Below are positions 40,936 to 52,544 of a stretch of DNA of 64,000 nt, piece after piece. The position numbers and the translations under genes are program-made. The notes below the pieces were generated by a model. The model did not search any database. It was not told where the DNA came from and saw nothing but the letters and a program-made list of their open reading frames with translations. Each line of letters starts with the position of its first letter. The stretch's first letter is position 1. Source of the DNA: Bedellia somnulentella (Eukaryota > Arthropoda > Insecta > Lepidoptera > Bedelliidae); the NCBI GenBank assembly GCA_963576735.1, contig OY755186.1:17223970-17287969 (forward strand), written 5' to 3'.

Positions 40936-41004
40936 TATATAACGCGATTTATAATAATTAAACAGGAATTATTATAAAATACGTAAAATATATGAATTTC
41001 TAGT

Positions 41005-41271
41005 GCCGTGTAGTGCTATTGCCGTAAAGTCTCGGCTTAGAATAACACTACCCCATTTCTACCCGTGGGTGATCGTAAGAGGCGACTAAGGGTATAGGGG
41101 CTTTTTAGGTGATTTTTAGGCGATGTGGTTGGAGACCCGTCACCAAAAACGTTTATTATTATCATCTTTTTCCCAATCATCTTCCAAAAGTGGCTGAGGA
41201 ATTTATCATTCCAAAGCTCTGGCTACCCCGTTAAGGGATTTATAGCCGTGAGTATATATGTATGTATGTAT
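41005..41271 (+). mobile_element. SINE-A copy with a doubled 5' end
   Basis: GCCGTGTAGTG at 41005 is followed by a second start GCCGTAAAGTCTCGGC at 41021. The body and tail are normal. Confidence 0.8.
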
Positions 41272-41652
41272 GTTCTAGTGCACTTAGTCCCTTATAAAAC
41301 CATTTGTTTGCCCCGGCTAACACACTCTTTTTTTCAGTCCTAATTAAAATAGTGTAATTTGTCCTAGATCTTTTCAAAAGCCATTTGCCCTACCTGTTTT
41401 TCTTTGAAAGCGAGTTGCTCAAAGCCTGGCTCTCTAAATATATGTTTCACCATTTTATCAGTATTCAAGATGCCGCTACGTATTTATTTATTTAGGACGA
41501 TCGGATATACAATGCCGCTTATTGAATAATAATGTTATTGAATAAAATAACAAGTATATTTTATTTTGGATAGCCATGGCAAACACAAATATTAATACGA
41601 CCCTATTGAACTCAAACAAGCTAAGAAATTTTGAGAAGCTATATGTTTAAGT

Positions 41653-42010
41653 TAAGACTGTTAAGTTAGTTTAAGACTGCCTCCGTGGTCTAGCGGTTAA
41701 GCGCTTGGTTTCAAGTACGGAGGTCTCGGGTTCGATTCCCGAGGAGTGGTAACCTTGCAAATTTAATTTGTAAGATTTAACCCAGTTTGGAAGGATATTG
41801 CAGGCTTGAATCATCTGATTATCCGAAAATTAAGATGATTCCGTGCTTTGGAGGGCACGTTAAGCTGTCGGTCCCGGCTACTATCACGGTAGTAATCGTT
41901 AGTATACCAACCTGCAATTGGCCAGCGTGGTGGACTATGGCCAAATCGCCCTATATAGGGTAGACTCGAGCCCCTTGGTGGGGACATATATGGGCTGTGA
42001 GAATATGTTT
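41653..42010 (+). mobile_element. SINE-C, tRNA-derived
   Basis: A tRNA-like head at about 41678-41752 has GGTCTAGCGGTTAAGCGC (A box region) and GGTTCGATTCC (B box). The body contains GAAAATTAAGATGATTCCG and GCTGTCGGTCCCGGCTACTA. It ends with the stem-loop CCCCTTGGTGGGG and GGGCTGTGAGAATATG. ATATGTTTAAGT at 41641-41652 and 42003-42014 may be the target duplication, partly shared with the tail. About 25 bases lie between the left duplicate and the tRNA head. Confidence 0.75.
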
Positions 42011-42171
42011 AAGTAACACTTGATGCTATAAATTTAACTTAATAATTAATGGTCGAATTTTCAGCTTCACCATGCCAAAACATATTTACATACATTTATT
42101 TTTGCGACCCTTACATAGGATTCTTTGAACCTCACGAGCCTTATTTATTTTCGTAAAAATTTAGTACTTAT

Positions 42172-42402
42172 TTACTTATTCTACTCACGCCCATTATTTT
42201 CATTGGGTTAGGCAGGGACTATCGATCGCCACTCAACTCGATCTTGACAAATCTCTCATGCTCTTTTATTCTTCTCTATTTAGACCCCCGCCTTTATCAG
42301 AATGTTTTCTATCTGATCTAGAAACGATTTGAATTTTACCAGGCCGCGCCGTCCTTTTCTAACAATTGCCATCTACATTGTCTATATATATCTCTTTTTA
42401 AT
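42172..42402 (-). mobile_element. 5'-truncated LINE 3' end, (AAGT)n-tail subfamily, diverged
   Basis: ACTTATTCTACTCACGCCC, GGCAGGGACTATCGATCGCC and CCGCCTTTATCAGAATG. Confidence 0.72.
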
Positions 42403-42764
42403 ACCATACCAATGATACTTATTTTTTTCCTTTATTTCTGAAATAAAATTCATTTTGTTTGACCCAATAGTCTAAACGGAACGTTACAACACAAGCAAGC
42501 ATACCCGTTTATCTCCAGCCATTCTGAAGCAGCCGTTCCGAGAGTTATCTGCCATTAAATTTCGATTTCATCCTGTATATGCGGTGAGCATCGCACTACG
42601 TGTGAAGGGCTTTCCCCAATTTATTGGGTTTTTGTGAGCATCCTGTAGTGTGGTCCGTAATCCGGGGAGTTTGGATGGTTTTCCGGGTTCTTTTCTTGAA
42701 TTTAACGTTTGGTGTAGACTATTTGGATAGGATATTAAGTCAATAACATAACATAACATAAAAT

Positions 42765-43004
42765 AACACATACTCACGGCTATAAATCCCTAGAAGGGGT
42801 AGCTAGAGCTAAGGAATTAGAAATTCCTCAGCCACTTTTGGAAAATTAAGTGGGGGAAAAGATGGTAAAGTAAAGGTTGTTGGTGATGGGTCTCCAACCG
42901 CATCGCCCAAAAATCCCTTAAAAGCCCCAATACCGTTAGTCGCCTCTTACGTACACCCAAACGTAGAAACGGGGTAGTGCTATTCTAAGCCGACACTACA
43001 CGGC
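42765..43004 (-). mobile_element. SINE-A copy
   Basis: Left flank is (ACATA)n; the right end is GCCGACACTACACGGCA, followed by (ACAATA)n repeats. Confidence 0.82.
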
Positions 43005-43134
43005 ACAATAACAATAACAACAATAAACGATACAATAACAACAACAAGTCAATAACCAGACCAATAAACCTATAAAATTAGACAGTTGTCATGTCATTAT
43101 ATAAAAGCAGTAAGAAATATTGCACATACATTTA

Positions 43135-43245
43135 TACATACATAGGCTCATGGCTATATATGCCTAAACGGGGTAGCTAGAACTTTACATAAAATTTTTG
43201 GAGGGTAAAAGATTGGCTGGTAAATTAAAAAGTTCCAATAATCTA
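43135..43245 (-). repeat. Diverged SINE-A 3' fragment
   Basis: ATACATAGGCTCATGGCTAT, GGGGTAGCTAGAAC and decayed remainder. Confidence 0.45.
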
Positions 43246-43295
43246 AATTGCCCCATAGAAAATCTGATGGAGACATAAGATGATACTGAATATCA

Positions 43296-43383
43296 CCTGT
43301 GGCTGAGGAATTTCAAGCTTTGAAGCTCTGGCTACCCCTTTTTGGGATTTATGGCCGTGAGTATATGTATGCATGTTTGTATG
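43296..43383 (+). repeat. SINE-A 3' fragment
   Basis: CTGTGGCTGAGGAATTTC to GGCCGTGAGTATATGTATG. Confidence 0.65.
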
Positions 43384-43764
43384 AATATTGTTATCCTAAC
43401 GCGACGCATCATTAATACCCAGAATTATATATTTAGAATACTGATTATTTTCCTCCGCTTCGTACGATTCCGACAAACCTGTCAGCTGCATAAGAAATTT
43501 GCAACCTTTTCAGAAAAAACCTCGATAGACATTAACTATTTCGTCATGCAAGCTGTACCCGACGTTTTGACCTGCCTTCTGAATCATTCAGTTTGGTATA
43601 AGTCAGGCGTTTCAGACAGTAATGGTCTGAATAATCTATAATTTATGTCATAAAATCCTATTGTGAGACTTCTCTCTTCCTGCTAGTAGCACCTGTTTTA
43701 AAATTTTTTTGAAGCACGTCTAATTGTCTAAGTGAGGCCGACTTCTACTAGCAATAAAATAATA

Positions 43765-44004
43765 CATACATACATATACTCACGGCTATAAATCCCTAGA
43801 AGGGGTAGCCAGAGCTAAGGAATCAGAAGTTCCTCAGCTACTTTAGGAAAGTTGAGTGGGGAAAAGATGGTAAAATAAAGGATGTTGGTGATGGGTCTCC
43901 AACCGCATCGCCCAAAAATCCGTTAAAAGCGACCGTTAGTCGCCTCTTACGTACACCCACCGGCAGAAATGGGGTAGTGTTATTCTAAGCCAACACTACA
44001 CAGC
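43765..44004 (-). mobile_element. SINE-A copy with 13-bp target duplication
   Basis: CAATAAAATAATA at 43752-43764 and 44019-44031; about 14 extra bases lie between the SINE 5' end and the right duplicate. Confidence 0.86.
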
Positions 44005-44124
44005 TAATAATATAGCAACAATAAAATAATATAGCAGTAATAGCAGAGGTTGAGCTGATACTTCAGAGTTACCTCGTTTTGTTTTAATAAAGAATACAAT
44101 ACATTATAAGAGGCAGATTTAGCG

Positions 44125-44215
44125 CGCCATTTTGTACGAATGCACTGTCACACGACTAGAAATATTTCATCCGCGTGATTTTTTATCCGATGTTTTTCTC
44201 ATTATAAACAATCTT
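44125..44215 (-). repeat. SINE-D internal fragment
   Basis: GCCATTTTGTACGAATGC, ACTGTCACACGACTAG and GATGTTTTTCTCA follow SINE-D order on the - strand; no ends are preserved. Confidence 0.4.
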
Positions 44216-45798
44216 TGTAAACTATTCATTTAATAATTATATTTATTACATACTAATGGCTCCTTTATTAAGCTTTAAATCCAGATATTAACCTTCATGA
44301 TATTGTCTCAAAATCCTCAATGATTTATATATTTTTGAGGAAATTACCGTAATTTTCATACCATTCATGAATAAACAGGAATAAATCCTCCGAAATACAT
44401 ACATCAGATAAAGAAACGTCTATATAATACGTCTTTAAATGCAATTTGGCAGTACATGCGGGTGCGGGCTCCATCGCCCTTTCTTCGTCTCGTTTCGTTG
44501 GAGGGTCTCAGGATTCCTTCGGATTTTACTTCACCCTGTTTTCAATATATCTATATAGAGCGGTGGAAAGCATGAGCATAAGCATCAAACTTTTTAGGTA
44601 AGGTTTAACAATAACATATCATACACAGATCAAACTAGACCCGAACAAAGAAGAATTTGTATTTTGGGATACTAACTCAACGATAAATACAATATACACA
44701 TATAAATAAGGTCCAAGACTAAGAAACAATCTCACATTTATTAAGGAATCGAATTATGAAATATTAAGTTTGAGTGAAATTCATTGATAAATGGTATGGA
44801 CTTGAAATATTCTCACGGGTGAGGTAATTTTAAGTTGTATGCAAACAGAGAAATACATAGTTACTTATTTGTGTTGTTTAATCTAAAGGGCGGTAAATAT
44901 TTATAGCTGTATATATATATAGTATAGCAAGTAAAATTATTTTATCTAAAAATTTGTCACGTTTTTTTATTTAATCTCAGCCTATATTTTGACATCGAGG
45001 TTCACAATTATTATTTCTCATCTACTGACTTACATGTTCGACGTGAATTATTTAAAATAATATAATATAAATATACAGTAATAAGTTTTCGTCATTATAA
45101 ATTTCTTATTATAGAATACTAAAGAAGATTAGTAAAACGTAGCAATATATTAATTTATTCATACAGCAGCTCTATATAGGTATTGATTGGTCAAAGCAAG
45201 CCTCTTCAGACCTAAGACGAAATCTTAACTTGGATTACCCTGTAAGGATACTTCACCACTGCTATAGCTAGTCTTACTTTTATAGTTTGGCTCAGATGTT
45301 CAATTGACTCTTTTGAAATAATATAATATAATAACATTCATGAGCCAATTAGTAAAAAAAAGTTTGTTGAAAAAATATATTTTCAGGTAAATTATTTTCA
45401 TAAAAATAAACTACTTATGTCAAATTTCAAAAATACTAAAGAGAAATTAAAAGCGGTATGCCATTAATTTTGGCTAGTTTATCACGCAACCTATTTTTGC
45501 TTAACATAACGCAAGATCCCTCAAAAACGCATTTAATATTGAATTTGGTAAATAAATGATACGATAAAGTACTAGCTCCTCTTCTAACGAATTAATATTT
45601 TCTAGTATAAAGTAAACCTAACGACGAACTGAACACCAACTGGAAGCCACTTTATCTGCACACGATTCATTTTATTTATATCAAGCCTTATACCGGTGTG
45701 TATTATATTGATTTGCTTTTAAGGCGGATTTACAGCCTTGGGTTATATCGTGTAAAATTTAAGTGGGAATTATACGGATTATAGGAATTTTACTTTCA
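44216..45798. other. No gene recognised
   Basis: AT-rich with the SINE-E fragment at 44615. A GC-richer patch at 44455-44545 (GCGGGTGCGGGCTCCATCG) is unassigned. Confidence 0.4.
44615..44740 (-). repeat. SINE-E 3' fragment
   Basis: CAGATCAAACTAGACCCGAA, TTGGGATACTAACTCAACG and AGGTCCAAGACTAAGAAAC match the 3' half of SINE-E; the tRNA head is absent. Confidence 0.6.
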
Positions 45799-46010
45799 AT
45801 ACATACATACATACATATACTCACGGCTATAAATCCCTTGAAGGGGTAGCCAGAGCTAGGGAATTAGAAATTCTTCAGCCACTTTTGGAAGTTGCGTGGG
45901 GAAAAGATGGTTTAATAAAGGTTGTTGGTGATGGGTCTCCAAGCGCATCGCCCAAAAATCCCTTAAAAGCCCCAATACCGTTAGTCGCCTCTTACGTAAA
46001 CCCACCGGTT
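45799..46010 (-). mobile_element. SINE-A copy, 5'-truncated
   Basis: (CATA)n tail, then CTCACGGCTATAAATCCC to ACGTAAACCCACCGG. Confidence 0.8.
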
Positions 46011-46182
46011 TCAAGTTAGTAATAATTGCACTGATGTAAACGAAAATGTAGCAATAATAATAACAAAGTTGATTTTAAATCACTATATATTTAATACATC
46101 ACATTTGAAATATTAAATATGCTTGTGAGCGTCTATCTAATTGTTATAATCAATCAGATACGGTAAATACTATATAAAAGGG

Positions 46183-46397
46183 TCTGTATTTCCGGGTGTG
46201 GTAAAAGGGGACTAAGGGTGGTGGGGCTTTTTTTAGTGGTTTTTGGGCGATATGATTGAAAACCCATCACCAAAGATACTTTTTTTTCTACCATCTTGTC
46301 CCCTATCAACTTCAAAATGTGGCTGAAGAGTTTCCAGCCCTGAAGCTCTGGCTACCCCTTTTTAAAATTTATAGCCGTGAGTATGATGTTTGTATAT
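46183..46397 (+). mobile_element. Diverged SINE-A copy
   Basis: GGGGACTAAGGGTGGTGGGG, GGGCGATATGATTGAAAACC and ATAGCCGTGAGTATGATG. Confidence 0.68.
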
Positions 46398-46565
46398 AAA
46401 AATTGGTAAAGTATTAATATAAAAAAAAAATACCGTTAGATTTCTCAATAGGCATATGTTATATAACATCCCGTTAAACTAAAATTAAAACTACCTGTGC
46501 AATTTCACAACAAATAGATTCAAAATTTTATTGTCATATATATTAGAATTAACAAACCTTAGCTT

Positions 46566-46856
46566 GCTGTGTAGTGTCGGCTTAGATTGCTGTGTAGTGT
46601 CGGCTTAGAATAGCACTACCCCATTTCTTCCAGTGGGTGTACGTAAGAGGCGACTAACGGTATTGGGGCTTTTAAGGAATTTTTGGGCGATGCGGTTGGA
46701 GACCCATCACCAACAACCTTTACTTTTACCATCTTTTCCCCACTCACATTTCCAAAAGTGGCTGAGGAATTTCTAATTCCTTAGCTCTGGCTACCCCTTC
46801 TAGGGATTTATAGCCGTGAGTATATGTTATGTTATGTGTTATGTTATTAAGAGTCA
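46566..46856 (+). mobile_element. SINE-A copy with a 23-nt tandem 5' end
   Basis: GCTGTGTAGTGTCGGCTTAG starts at 46566 and again at 46589. The tail is (TATGT)n instead of (TATG)n. Otherwise full length. Confidence 0.84.
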
Positions 46857-47499
46857 TTCTAAGTAAGATCTCCTGTTCTAAGACCTAAAGGAATGACATG
46901 TAGTTCTGGGACAATTATGAATTTGTAAGAGATATTTGACAAACACATATAATTTAAGGACCACAATCAGTTACCCTATACATATAACATATAACTAGTA
47001 TTTCCAACTTTTGCCAAACAAAATACACCAAATTTCCAAAAACGGTAACACGTCACTAAAACATTTCGTGTTTCTCCCAGATAAAAACTTAGATCTACAA
47101 TCTCCATGATTATGGCGGTAAAAAAACAAAAGAGGAGCGAAGTGTAATGGCGGCGGTAAATTTATGGCGGGAAAACGAGAAATAAATTACGAGCCTTAGG
47201 TTCCGAACCCTTAGCACGCTGACTGCAGCGTTTTTAAAGAGATTATTTTTAAGTAATTGAGTGATAATCTGTTTTAATTTGGACATGAATATAGGATAAA
47301 GTATAACACACTTTATTTTAATATATTTTCAATTAGACATAAAACTTTGTTACACTAATTAAACAAAGCTGAGCTTCAAAATAGAATAAGAATAATACTT
47401 TGTTCATTCTTTACAATTTTTATTGTCATTTATTATGTTAAGTTTAAGTAAGCACAGGCAAACACTAAAACGCAAATGTTATTTTGTAAGTGGTAAATA
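46857..47499. other. No gene recognised
   Basis: A short GC-rich patch at 47145-47220 (ATGGCGGCGG, TATGGCGGG); otherwise AT-rich. Confidence 0.35.
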
Positions 47500-47660
47500 G
47501 GATGGTTTTTTTTTAAGTTACTGTTGGGCGAGATGTGGCTGGAGGCTCATCATCAATCATCCTTCAATTGGCAATATTTTCCCAACCCTATTAATAAAAG
47601 TAAATAGAATTTCTAATTCTAAAGGTCTGGTTACCCTTTTTCGGGTCTTACAGGTGTAAT
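47500..47660 (+). repeat. Old diverged SINE-A copy
   Basis: TTGGGCGAGATGTGGCTGG, ATTTCTAATTCTAAAGGTC and GGTTACCCTTTTTCGGG. Confidence 0.55.
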
Positions 47661-47784
47661 TATTATGAAAATTATTTAATAAAATAAATTAGAAATACGG
47701 CTTCGAGGTTTTATAAACCATCGCCCCTTACCTTTCTCTTGAAAGAATGAGGTCTTGCGGCTTTAACTTTACTGATAATATATA

Positions 47785-48024
47785 ATACATATACTTACGG
47801 CTATGAATCCCTTGAAGGGGTAGCCAGAGCTAAGGAATTAGAAATTCCGCAGCCACTTTTGGAAGTTGAGTAGGGAAAAGATGGTGGAATAAAGGTTGTT
47901 GGTGATGGGTCTCCAATCACATCGCCCAAAAATCCCTTAAAAGCCCCAATACCGTTAGTTGCCTCTTACGTACACCCACCGGAAGAAATGGGGTAGTGTT
48001 ATTCTAAGCCGACACTACACAGCA
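47785..48024 (-). mobile_element. SINE-A copy
   Basis: ATATACTTACGGCTATGAATC at the left and GCCGACACTACACAGCA at the right; full length with a very short tail. Confidence 0.82.
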
Positions 48025-49097
48025 AATATATAATAATTTCATAATGACCCCAAACCTCCAATACCCAACACACAACGTTCAAGGGTCATCACCAATTAAA
48101 CCAGGTCTGACTTAAAACGGGATAAATACAACAAAGCAATCCACAATCTGCGTTATTCCCGTCTTTTGTATATTCACGCCGCATCGCAAAGGGGTGGGTT
48201 GTATCTTTTAAGATGTCAAAAGCAGAATTTGAGGTTATTGTTGAAAAATTCCTAACAAAAAGATTTTGGGTCTCTCCTTTCTGACAGTTCAAAAGAATCG
48301 CTTACTAATTATATCGTGGTTTGACGAGGTAGTCAATGAGATAGATGGTTAATTAAAATAAAATGTTCGTTTTGAAATATTTTTTTGTGTTAGTTTAAGT
48401 ATAAAATTAATTGGCGTAGCTATACATTTTAGGTAGACCATTACGATTTTTACAATAATACTAACAGGAGTCGTGCGTAAAACGGCATGGGACAAGAAAA
48501 AACAAATGATCGAAAGCAACGGATATATTATATATCACAATCAGTCATGCATCGGACTGTGGTTTTAAAAATCCGAATATAAATAAGAAACTGACTAACG
48601 GCTAGTTTAATGGTAATTTAAATTGATTGAAAATATGTCTTTCTTCCATCAATATAAGGTATTAAATTCGAATTCAATTCAAATTTTCAGTTACATATTT
48701 AACTGTTATGTTAGTATCGTAAAAGGTTAAACTCACAGCACAAATTTAAAAATATATCATAATTTATTGTACATCAAAAACCATGATTCGAAATCCACAT
48801 TATGCCAAACTCGTTGAAGTGACCTCAAGTCGGGGGTTCCTTTGCAAACAAACAAAAACCCTTGTCACTCTTATTTTGTTATGTTTTTGATGTTCTGTGT
48901 CATTAGTAACTGGGTTCCGTAGAATACATGCTTGTTCTAAACGACAATGTCACAGCAATTAGATGAACTGAGTATGTCAATTATTCTTTTGTCTTACTTT
49001 TTCTATTTGGCTTGCTGTGTTCATATTTTTTACATTCCTTTTTTCCATGTATAAATGGCATATGTAAAAGGGCAGCCAGAGACATTATTTGATATTT
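48025..49097. other. No gene recognised
   Basis: AT-rich intergenic or intronic sequence; short frames only. Confidence 0.4.
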
Positions 49098-49307
49098 ATT
49101 CATATACTCACGGCTATAAATCAAAGGAATTAGAAATTTCTCAGCCACTTTTGGAAGGTGGTAAAATAAAGGTTGTTGGGGATTGGTCTCCACTCCAACC
49201 GCATCACCCTAAAATCCATTAAAAAGTCTCAATGCCCTTAGTAGCCTCTTACGTACACCCACGGGAAGAAACGGGGTAGTGGAATTCTAAGCTGATACTA
49301 CACAGCT
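49098..49307 (-). mobile_element. SINE-A copy
   Basis: ATACTCACGGCTATAAATC, then a deletion of the stem-loop; right end GCTGATACTACACAGC. Confidence 0.75.
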
Positions 49308-49516
49308 TCGATTAATAACAATAAATGTTTTACTTAAAAAAAAAGTGTTTATTAATGCAATAAAACTCTGTATGACAATGTTTGTATTATATCAATTAAT
49401 AATTATTATTATCTTTAAATACTTAAAAATTGACATTGCCGTTGCAAAATAAAAATACATTAGTATTACACACTACACAATATTGTCAGTTTAAAAAAAC
49501 GAAACATTCCTTGTAA

Positions 49517-49604
49517 CTGGAGACCCATTAGCAACATACCTTTATTTTACAACTTTTTCCTAACACTATTTCCAAAAGTGGCTGATAAATTTCCGATTTA
49601 AAAG
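49517..49604 (+). repeat. SINE-A internal fragment
   Basis: ACTGGAGACCCATTAGCAAC to GTGGCTGATAAATTTCCG. Confidence 0.5.
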
Positions 49605-49885
49605 TACTAGCTTCGCCTTCGGCTTCGCATACCGAAATTTGGAGTGAAACTGAACAAAATTAAAGAGATAGAAGATGTGATTACAATAGTTTCCCAAATA
49701 ATTACATAGGTATCTGTAAAAGGTGATCATTACTCAATGGTAACATTTATTAGAAAAATCTCTCCGTCACATCCTGGTTCTTAATGCTTTTGAGCATCAT
49801 GCAAAATTGGTTTAGGTCGGAGGAGTTAGGTAACATGCGAAATACAAAAATCGGGGGTAAATGGAGCTTTGCTCCAACTACTCAT
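49605..49885 (+). repeat. Interspersed repeat shared with 36765-37000
   Basis: It begins ACTAGCTTCGCCTTCGGC, a self-complementary Helitron-like edge, and ends GGAGCTTTGCTCC. The left edge resembles the reverse complement of a Helitron CTAG terminus, so the element may run on the - strand. Confidence 0.4.
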
Positions 49886-49926
49886 GTATCTGTGTATAGA
49901 TAACAAAATCATGAGGCAAAGTTTTC

Positions 49927-50330
49927 CCCACGCAACTTCCAAAGGTGCATCTCTAATTCCTTAGATCTGGCAACCTCTTCTAGGGATTTATACTTACTTA
50001 CTTACTTATACTCACGTCCATTATCCCCATTGGGGTAGGCAGAGACTATCGATCGCCACTTTGTACGATCTTGACAAACCTCTCTTGCTTCCCTTACATT
50101 CATTATTCTTCTCATACATGCTCTTTTATTCTTCTCACTTCGGACCCCCGCCTTTATAAGAAGAAGGATGTATAAAAACGTTTCTTGACCAGTTGGTCAA
50201 GAAACGTTTTACGAGGCCGTCCTCTACTAACAATCCCATCCACATTGGCTCCATATAATCTCTTTCGCTACTTTATTTTCATCCATCCTCTCTAGGGATT
50301 TATAGCCGTGAGTATATGTATGTATGTGTG
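49927..50330 (+). mobile_element. SINE-A copy interrupted by a LINE 3' fragment
   Basis: The left part ends TCTAGGGATTTATA (49979-49992). The right part restarts with the same 14 bases (50291-50304), then GCCGTGAGTATATG(TATG)n. The inserted LINE lies at 49993-50290. Confidence 0.85.
49993..50290 (-). mobile_element. 5'-truncated LINE 3' end nested in SINE-A, 14-bp target duplication
   Basis: (CTTA)n tail, ACTCACGTCCATTATCCCC, GGCAGAGACTATCGATCGCC and the C-terminal coding region, bracketed by TCTAGGGATTTATA. The (AAGT)n tail marks a subfamily different from the full-length LINE. Confidence 0.85.
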
Positions 50331-50572
50331 TAATGTGGCAAAGTGAGTAAGTTGGGAACCGCTTACAGGCAGCCATCGGACCAACTCTGCCAGACACATC
50401 GCAACATTAGCAAAGTTTTAATTAAAAACAAATACCGCGACAGATGTATTGCATACGTATTTGACTTTGACTGTTGTTTTACTATCTTGTTTGGGTTTGT
50501 ATAAAATCGTGACTATATGAGGAAGGGGTAGGCAGACCTTCGAAATTATTTGCTTTAAGCTTTTGGGTATTT

Positions 50573-50742
50573 ACATACATACATACATATACTCACGGCT
50601 GTTAATACCTAGATGGGGTAGCCAGAGCTAAGGAATTAGAAATTCCTCAGCCACTTTTGAATAGTTGTGTGGGGAAAAGATGGTGAGATAAAGGTTGTTG
50701 GGGATGGGTCTTCAACCGCATCGCCCAAAAATCCCTTAAAAG
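50573..50742 (-). mobile_element. SINE-A copy, 5'-truncated
   Basis: (CATA)n tail, ACGGCTGTTAATACC to AAAATCCCTTAAAAG. Confidence 0.78.
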
Positions 50743-50826
50743 GGTATTTAAGTTGGGATATTTGTTGGCAACCTTTTTGCTAAGTGTATTAGTAAATGTA
50801 TGGACGTTATTAAGTGTTTTTTGTTG

Positions 50827-51050
50827 GCTAAAAACAGCACTTAACCTTCATATTGCGGGAGCCATAAAAAACATCTTAGGATTTTTGGGCTTTTAAACTG
50901 TTTTTTGATGATACGGCTGAAGACACATAAAAAATATCCTATTATTTTATCATATTTTTTTTCACTCAACTTCTAAAAGCAGCAGATGACTTTTTTATTC
51001 TAAAGCCGTGGCTTTCCCCTTTCAGAGATTTATAGTTGTAAGTATATGTA
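50827..51050 (+). repeat. Old diverged SINE-A copy
   Basis: TTTTTGGGCTTTTAAAC, GATGATACGGCTGAAGAC and TTTATAGTTGTAAGTATATG. Confidence 0.55.
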
Positions 51051-51052
51051 TA

Positions 51053-51315
51053 GCCGCGTAGTGCCGGCTTAGAATGTCGCTACCCCTTTCTTTCTACCCA
51101 CGGGTGTCGTTAGAGGCAACTAAGGGTATTGGGGCTTTTTATTGGATTTTTGGGCGATGCGGTTGGAGACCCATCACCAAAAACCTTTATTCTTACCATC
51201 TTTTCCCCACTCAACTTCCAAAAGTGGCTGGGAATTTATAATTCCTTAGCTCTGGTTACCCCTTCTAGGGAAATAAAGCCGTGAGTATATGTATGTATGT
51301 ATGTATATGTATGTA
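51053..51315 (+). mobile_element. SINE-A copy, CACGGGTGTCG subfamily
   Basis: GCCGCGTAGTGCCGGCTTAG to AAGCCGTGAGTATATG with a long (TATG)n tail. Confidence 0.82.
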
Positions 51316-51648
51316 CGTATTTTTTATAAATATTCGATAAAAAATTGTATATATTGTACTTTAAAGTTAGAACTCGAACCGCAAAACAAAAGCATTTATT
51401 CCGCAGTAAACTTATTAAATTTCGTTAAGGCAGTTGAAAAAAGGTGCAAAACTTGGCGAGGCGCAGGCTGTAGCGGAATGCCCGATTTTATTACCAACTC
51501 GCACGCTGAAGGCTATTTGTCTAAAGCCTCGGAACATACAACTTTGAGATACAAGATATCGCGGAAATTATCTGTTAGTAACGGTGGAGTCTTTATTATG
51601 ATTATGGAAATAAAAAAGATTTATTATACTTTTATGATTCTGTAATTA
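51316..51648. other. Unassigned, coding-like composition
   Basis: A 118-codon + strand frame begins in the SINE-A tail and continues through VNLLNFVKAVEKRCKTWRG and SHAEGYLSKASEHTTLRYK. I recognise no domain, and the start inside a repeat argues against a gene. Confidence 0.25.
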
Positions 51649-51884
51649 CATACATTAACATATACTCACGGCTGTAAATCCCTAGAAGGGGTAGCCAGAG
51701 CTAAGTAATTAGAAATTCTTCATCCACTTTTGGAAAGTTGAGTGGGGAGAGAGTAAAATAAAGGTTGTTGGTGATGGGTCTCCAACCGCATCGCCCAAAA
51801 ATCCCTTAAAAGAAAGTTAGTCGCCTCTTACGTACACCCACGAAGAAATGGGGTAGTGCTATTCTAAGCCGATATTACACAACA
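51649..51884 (-). mobile_element. SINE-A copy with 12-bp target duplication
   Basis: ATTCTGTAATTA at 51637-51648 and 51885-51896 flanks a full-length copy with small deletions near AAAATCCCTTAAAAG. Confidence 0.87.
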
Positions 51885-51942
51885 ATTCTGTAATTAGTAC
51901 CGCATATTTAGGATTGAAATAAATTATTTTTATTTAATTTCT

Positions 51943-52033
51943 CTTTGGATTACACTCACAACTCTTACTTTGGATTACACTCACAACTCCCACTTTGGAT
52001 TACACTCACAACTCCCACTTTGGATTACACTCA
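51943..52033 (+). repeat. 25-bp tandem repeat, about 3.6 units
   Basis: The unit is CTTTGGATTACACTCACAAC plus TCCCA, starting at 51943, 51968, 51993 and 52018. Units are nearly identical, so the array is recent. A SINE-E head follows. Confidence 0.85.
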
Positions 52034-52044
52034 TCACACATTGA

Positions 52045-52160
52045 CAACGTTCGTGGTGACCAGCTTCTTGGTCCGAAGGTTTCGGGTTCGATCCCCGCTG
52101 AGAGCAACATTTATGTGATGAGCATATATTTTACACAGTGCTGTACACTCTAAACAATAA
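52045..52160 (+). repeat. SINE-E head
   Basis: GTTCGTGGTGACCAGCTTC then TTTCGGGTTCGATCCCCGC (B box) and TGAGAGCAACATTTATGTG match the SINE-E head. The 3' half is missing or diverged. It follows a 25-bp tandem repeat. Confidence 0.55.
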
Positions 52161-52544
52161 TTAACAATTTAAGATAACATCATTTAATAACTCATCCCAT
52201 ATATCTACAAACAAATAATTTGTATAAACATGGATAGCGAGATAGTATAAATATTTTTCATTTACACCACACGAAAATATTGTAGTCGTGAAACAAATTA
52301 ACCTAGAATATTTAGTGAATCGCACGCAAAAATACTGTACATTACATTGCTGGGTTTCCGATACTCTGCGAACTTTTCGTTGGCGTGATCGCAGTAATAA
52401 AGCACCGATGTATACGAAACTCTCGTAATAAATTGCTATTAGTTCCGAGTTTTGTTAGTTTAAGCGTATTGTTTCCTAATTTTGTTATATATTTGTTTTG
52501 CGATATTTTCGTTTGATGAGATCTTTATATTGTATTAATTTCTA

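Noticed and set aside
51960..52033. CRISPR-like array
   Set aside because: The repeats are directly adjoining 25-bp units with no spacers; it is a tandem repeat in animal DNA.
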